Below, one piece after another: positions 56,468-61,699 of a stretch of DNA of 61,699 nt. Under the pieces are notes generated by a model that worked only from the letters and a program-made list of their open reading frames with translations, searched no databases and was not told the DNA's origin. The stretch's first letter is position 1. Every line of letters begins with the position of its first letter. Made by a program: the position numbers and the translations under genes. Source of the stretch: Cudoniella acicularis (taxonomy: Eukaryota > Ascomycota > Leotiomycetes > Helotiales > Helotiaceae); the NCBI GenBank assembly GCA_013054445.1, contig JAAMPI010000134.1:1-61699 (forward strand). The letters are read 5' to 3'.

Positions 56468-59278
56468 ATGCCGCGACCAAAAAGAGCTGGTGCTCCCGAG
56501 CCCAAAAAGAGAAGTCGAACGGGCTGTTGGTATGTTGCTGCTCCATCTGCCTCGCGATATAGCCTTCCTCCGCGGATCCGACTTGTGCCAGGCTGACTTG
56601 GATTTTTAGGCCTTGCAAAACTCGAAAAGTGAAATGCGATGAGGCACGCCCGGTTTGTGTCAACTGCCAAAGACAAGGCGAGACCTGCGACTACAGCATT
56701 CGGTTGAATTGGGAAGGTAGAGGGAAAAAGAAGACAGAAGGAGCAACTCCGGCAGGCTTTGGCCAGATCACCTTTTCAGCTGGTCTTGACAGTGATGGGC
56801 ATAATATAGCAGTCACTTCGCCGGATCGACCTGCTTCTTCGCATATGAACTTTCAAGTTCCTGCAGAAGACCACCCTCCTCGGGTAGAAACAAGAGGCAC
56901 AACGGGTGTCCGTGAAGTTATTCCAAACGGTTTCGATCGTTCGCCCCAAGGGATTTCCCATAATTCTTACCATTCCCAACTAAATCATGATAGCATGATT
57001 GATCCAGTTTTGATGTCTTCAATGTCCCCGAGTGTCACATATCCTACAACCACATTTGTACAGCCTCGATCAGATTACCAGCATACTCAAAGCTACGAGA
57101 GACACCAATCACTCACTGCGGGCAGCCCAACACCCGCACCGCTACCTGCAGTCTCGAAACTCCGTCAGAACATTCCTCAAGAGGATGGTGCTGCCTCACC
57201 AATAGAGTCTGGTATCCGAAGCCCTAGTGTAGGCACCTTTTCAAATCGAAGTGCTACTTTACCAACCACTGACAGCCCAACATCGACCCCGCCATTTTTT
57301 GCTAATGGGCAAGAAGAAATCGACGGACTAGGAACGGACGTACTACAGTATGGCAGACCCAACAAACGTACTCGGTACCAAAGTAGTCAGGAAATTGGGT
57401 ACCCATTCGACTCCAGAATGCCGCCGCCTAATTTGACGTCATTTGCACCGCAAAACGTGGAAGGACAGAATTCCACACAAAGTATAAATTCAGCGGGCAC
57501 CCCTCTCACACCAGCCTCCAACAACAGTGACGATGGCTACCGTCCAGCAAATTCCAGGCCCTCGCCTCGGACACGCCAAGATTCCCCAGACTTGCGACGA
57601 CTATCCGTGAGCTCCCTTCTTTCGGGGCCACCAGGCATACCTTATCAAAGTGGCACCAGCAGCAGTTCTGAGCAGTATCAAGATGTCTACCAAGATACGA
57701 ATACATGGGGAATAGATCGCGGAATCAAGGATTTGGATATTGGCAAAAATGATGACACAAATGCCATTTCCGGGTCTTCACCAGCGGCTATGCGAGAGCA
57801 TCTGGATCTGGTACTTAACGGAGACAGCGACCTGATGCCTATCGAATTCGGCTTTGGCATGGAAACAAATAATACTACTTTTGAGAACGGTGGTTATTAT
57901 GATAAACCCGTCGCCATCTGTATTCCACGGGCACTCGAGCCTCTGCCAAGCAAACTACTCGAGAATCCAATGAATCTCCTGGTAAGTCCAAAATCGCTCC
58001 ACTTTTCGTTCAAATACTAAATAGATCATAGTATTTTGTAAGCATTTTAGATCTGCCAAAGATCTCTTGACTGACTAAGAATAGCATCATTTCCTTAATC
58101 ACACGGCAGGCTGCCTCATTCCTCACAATTGCTCATCCAACCCGTTCAGGACCATTTTGCCTCGAATGGCTGTACAAGACGATAACCTCCTCAACCTTCT
58201 ACTTGCATATTCTGCTTCCCACCGGGCACGTCTTTTACGCCAGCCTGAACCAGCCACCCGCATCGCGCTTTGGGTTCAAGACATATTCCCTAACCTAAGA
58301 AAAGCATTGGACAATCCCGGCGAGATTATTTCAAATGCTAACTTGGCTACGGCGATAATGCTTGCATCACTAGAGATAATATCTCCGAAGGCTTTCGGTG
58401 TCGCCGTACCTTGGCAAAAGCATCTTGACACTGCTCGTCAAATCATAGCAGCGAGAGGGGGTCCCCAAGGTATGCAAACAGAATCTCGAAGGGACAAAGT
58501 ATCATCGTTTCTCTGGAGTTGGTTTGCATATCTTGATGTGCTTGGGAGCCTCAGTGGGCCTGCAAACCCCTCTTCGGCTTGGATTCTGGACTATGAGATT
58601 GATGGCCAGGGTGAATATAACATTGACTGCATCCTTGGTTTCACTAGTAAATGCGTTCGGATTTTGGCCAAGATTGCAGAGCTTGCCAGAGTTTGCGATA
58701 GTCAGCGGATTGGTTCCAACCTCACGATATATCCCGACTGGAAACCCTCGGATGACACCGTCACCAGAGCTGAAAAGCTTGAAGCTGACCTTGCCGAGTC
58801 GCGTCTTCATCCCTCGAAGCCATGCACGCATATGCAATCTAGTGGAGAAGCTGCTTACCAATGGGACAGCATTGAGATGGCTACTACCAACGAAGCCTTT
58901 CATTGGGCTGGCCTCGTACACCTTCATCGGCGCATCCTCGGGAAACCGTCAACCCATCCTGATGTGCAGAACGCTGTTCGTGAGATACACGGTGCTCTGT
59001 ATAAGGTCAGGAGGGGAAGCAGTGCCGAAGCGTGTCTACTTTTCCCCATGTTTACTGCTGGATGCGACACTCAAGATATGAAGCAGAGGGCGGACATATT
59101 GGAAAGGATCAAAGGTGTCGAAAGATTTGGCATGACACAGGTACGCCTTTGTCATTGTTGACATTCAAAATTTCGTGCTAATTATGAATAGGTCCACAAT
59201 GCCCGAACACTCATGGAGCGAGCCTGGGAAACAGGAAAGCCGTGGGAGACTTTGGTCGCAGGAGAATTCTTCGGCTGA
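56468..59278 (+). CDS. Zn2Cys6 transcription factor with fungal activator domain
   Basis: Five exons (56468-56529, 56610-57981, 58032-58037, 58085-59140, 59192-59278) close in phase and give 860 aa. MPRPKRAGAPEPKKRSRTGC starts with a nuclear signal. The binuclear cluster, split by intron 1, reads GCWPCKTRKVKCDEARPVC then CQRQGETCDY: C-x2-C-x6-C-x6-C-x2-C-x6-C, all six cysteines present. A long Ser/Pro-rich disordered linker follows to ~residue 460, with basic patches. From ~475 comes the Fungal_trans_2-type domain: NLL-YFHHFLNHTAGCLIPHN, SSNPFRTILPRMAV, LLNLLLAYSASHRARLL, then helices to ERAWETGKPWETLVAGEFFG. The Tyr-Phe of YFHHF is encoded by a 6-nt micro-exon. Target genes unknown. Confidence 0.9.
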
Positions 59279-61699
59279 ATGTCGTGATATGTATTTGACA
59301 GGCTCGGTTGCGAAAGGCTATGCCTTGAAACTCACGTTTCCCACAACTCAAGTCACGGAGTTTATGGATTGAATATTATCACACGCAAGGTGATGGTTAA
59401 ATTTGCGGGTTCGGCAAACTTCAAAATCAGCTTCCAAGCACTGTAGGCATCAATTTGCAGCCGAGAAGCTTAGTCCTGGGCATGACTTTAAAAGGCTCGG
59501 ATCGTTCGTCTAAGCACCTTCGACCGTTAGTCGAGGTGGTTTTCTTTCCTGGATATGAGTGGAATAAGAACGGTGCACGGGGTTTGCCTGTGTGCCCGGA
59601 GGCAGGTGAGTCAATCTGGGGTTCGACCCTTCCTCGCCACTCATCCGCACAATTCCAAGATATACCTCGGTATTTTTGGGCGATGCCATTTTTGCCATCC
59701 AAAAATACCAAAAACGGTCGTGCTAACTTTTATTCTTCTCCAGCGGGTCATAAAGCACGTCTTCGTCGTCGTCCGTTGCAACTAGCAGGAGAGGGTAAGT
59801 TTTCCTGCTCAGATTGAGCCGACCTAGACAGACGAAACGAGCATTATGACAATTGGGGCTGCTGTACGGCTAGAGCTGAGATATCTTTCTGAAGGAGGTA
59901 ACCAACCCTTCCTTTCCTTTATCCCTTCCCCTAACTTCCTATTATAAGTGGTTGAGAGGAACTTCCATCCTCTCGGCTCCTCTCCTCCCTCCTTGAAAAA
60001 GCGTAGTACTAACTCGTTGTAGATAAGCGTGATAGTAAGCATGGTCTGCAAACTATGACTTTGCTCCGAAGCCAGCATCCGGGGTATGTAAAATCACTCA
60101 TTTCCTCCCTAAGTCTATACTTTCTCACCCAGCCCTCGAAGAAGAGGCAGGCCTGCACGCCTTTCCCAAAATATGGAAGTGTTCGCATTCTAACATATCT
60201 TGCTCAGACTCGGCCCGGGAGGTATCGCTTGATGTTTTAGGTATTTTTTTTAAAAAAAAATATCCGAAACATCATTCGCGCTTAGGCTCGAACGCGTTAT
60301 GCGCGGTGGGTGGGATGGTCACGTCTTCCCTAGGATAGTCAAATATTCTAAAAACCCACACCACTCTTTTTTGGAAACCAATCATTCGAACACGGGAACG
60401 AGAGGCTACAGGTCTTATGTAGGACGCCAGTGGTGGTTCTGCAGGCTGAGCCATTGCCTCTCAACAAATCATCGTTGGCAGACGGGATTTGATAATCCGC
60501 CGAATTTGCGTTCAGCATTTTCGGTCGCGTCCAGCGACATCATGAATGCGCGTCCAGCGGTATCATGAGGCGGACAGTACCACCAACACCGAGGCCTTGT
60601 TTAGGACGGGATTCCTCGTTGGTGGCAAAGTTGATAACTGTCAGGAGACGTACCTGGAAGTCGAAAATCGTCTAGGAGCCCCTTCGACCAAACGATACAT
60701 GCAGTTTTGCAAGACAATTCTGACTACGCATTCAGGTATGCTATCAATTGACTTGCTTGGCTCCAGAATATACGACTGACCACTAATAGGGCCCAGAATG
60801 CATGCCAAATTCGTCGGGTATCTAACCGAAGTGCGAACTATTCTTGGATCACTGCGTTTTACGACTTGAGCTCCTGCCTGCTACAGTTATCATTGAGATC
60901 AAGGCTCGGTGTGTCTTCCGTACGGATACACCCAACTCACAAAGTTTCTTTTTTCCCGGCACAAGATGCGCCCCCGATGCCAATCTCCCGGAAAAAAGAA
61001 TTCTCTTAGTCATTGCTGTCAGCGTTGGATTTTAAATTTATTGCTCTGGGTCACGTCTTATGACGTGGGTGAGGAATGAGTGTTTTTGTTTTTCTACGAT
61101 TTATAGCATTGTGTTTTCCCTTGGGACCGCATAGACCCCAATTCCCAACTCTTCAGCAGGTGGAGTGGTGGGCCATCCTGCGCTGACAACAATGTCTACT
61201 CAGTCCAAGGTTACTGCCTCCCTGGCCTCCCGTCGCAACGGTGCGAGCATGTCCGGGGGTTAGCCTGTGGAGAAGGCATGACCTTCCATAGTTATATAAA
61301 ATTGGCAACGAGGGGCTCTGGGTTCTGTATTGTGGAGGACTTCTGAACTCTGTTAGGGGTTGCAGACTCTGGTAGAGAGGTTGTCTGGAAATAATAACTT
61401 GGCTTTTCCCCTCAACCTTTTGTGTCCTTTTTTTCCTTTGCTTCATGTGATGATGTATGTGACTTTATGTGTTTTGGCCCTCACTGAGGACGCTAAGCCG
61501 AGGGTGGATAGATAATTTCCCTCGTCTCCCCCTAAAAATATCCCAAATATCCAAAAGAAAACCCATTTCCCCCCTTGGAAGAGGAAATTAGATCCGAGAA
61601 ACTAGACATCAAGATAACCGCTACATTAATTACCTCTCAGCGTCTCGCCTCGTTTCTGGGGCAGAGCCTGCAGTAGACCAGAGGCTATCTGTCTCGTGG
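59279..61699. other. Terminal intergenic, no gene recognised
   Basis: 2.4 kb with only short frames on both strands, none resembling a known family. It has an A/T run (ttttttttaaaaaaaaa, ~60244-60260). cgcgtccagcg(g/a)(t/c)atcatga occurs twice close together (60527-60545 and 60549-60567), a small local duplication. It may hold an old element, but no ends were found. Confidence 0.4.

Noticed and set aside
1..61699. CRISPR arrays, bacterial operons, ribosome binding sites
   Set aside because: The DNA is eukaryotic (spliced genes). No regularly spaced direct repeats of that kind are present.

Overview
The window is a piece of nuclear DNA from a filamentous ascomycete fungus (Pezizomycotina). 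I judge this from small spliced genes with introns of about 45-110 nt, fungus-specific proteins (a Zn2Cys6 activator, a HET domain, a PNP-NACHT NLR), a meiotic MSH4 and repeats that look marked by repeat-induced point mutation (RIP). A Leotiomycete is plausible but is only an inference. No tRNA, rRNA or CRISPR array was found.

Layout. 0.8-14.5 kb is mostly ordinary housekeeping DNA: 20S proteasome subunit beta-1 (minus), an ERV2-type sulfhydryl oxidase (minus) divergent from a branched-chain-type aminotransferase (plus), a secreted tyrosinase (minus), and the meiotic MutS homologue MSH4 (minus) divergent from the ribosome-assembly WD40 protein RSA4/Notchless (plus). 15-38.4 kb is an accessory, repeat-rich island. 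It begins with a BTB/POZ gene cut off after its first strands. Next come two inverted LTR-like repeats of about 312 bp at 15655 and 21887, which bracket one large intact gene for a PNP-NACHT-HET protein of about 1527 aa. After an AT-rich wasteland and a solo LTR with a perfect target-site duplication comes a run of nine more BTB/POZ paralogues (24.2-38.3 kb). Only two or three of these look intact; the rest carry stops, frameshifts or truncations. Paralogues that keep their 3' end share a C-x2-H-x-H-x5-6-C tail.

39.7-44.2 kb holds a divergent pair: a membrane family-2 glycosyltransferase and a UDP-N-acetylhexosamine-type nucleotide-sugar dehydrogenase. They look like a two-gene module for an acidic surface polysaccharide, with 74-bp tandem repeats in the shared promoter. 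46-59.3 kb returns to conserved genes: a large low-complexity coiled-coil protein, a spliced HExxH metallopeptidase-like gene, a FAR-17a/AIG1-like membrane protein divergent from a PPWD1-type WD40-cyclophilin, and a Zn2Cys6 activator with a 6-nt micro-exon. The last 2.4 kb has no recognisable gene.

The most unusual item is the NLR-like protein. It carries a HET (cell-death) domain at its C-terminus where fungal NLRs normally carry ANK, TPR or WD40 repeats, and it sits inside inverted repeats next to a degenerating BTB family. Exon-intron joins were worked out by eye from splice consensus and reading phase. Where phase did not close, the entry says so.
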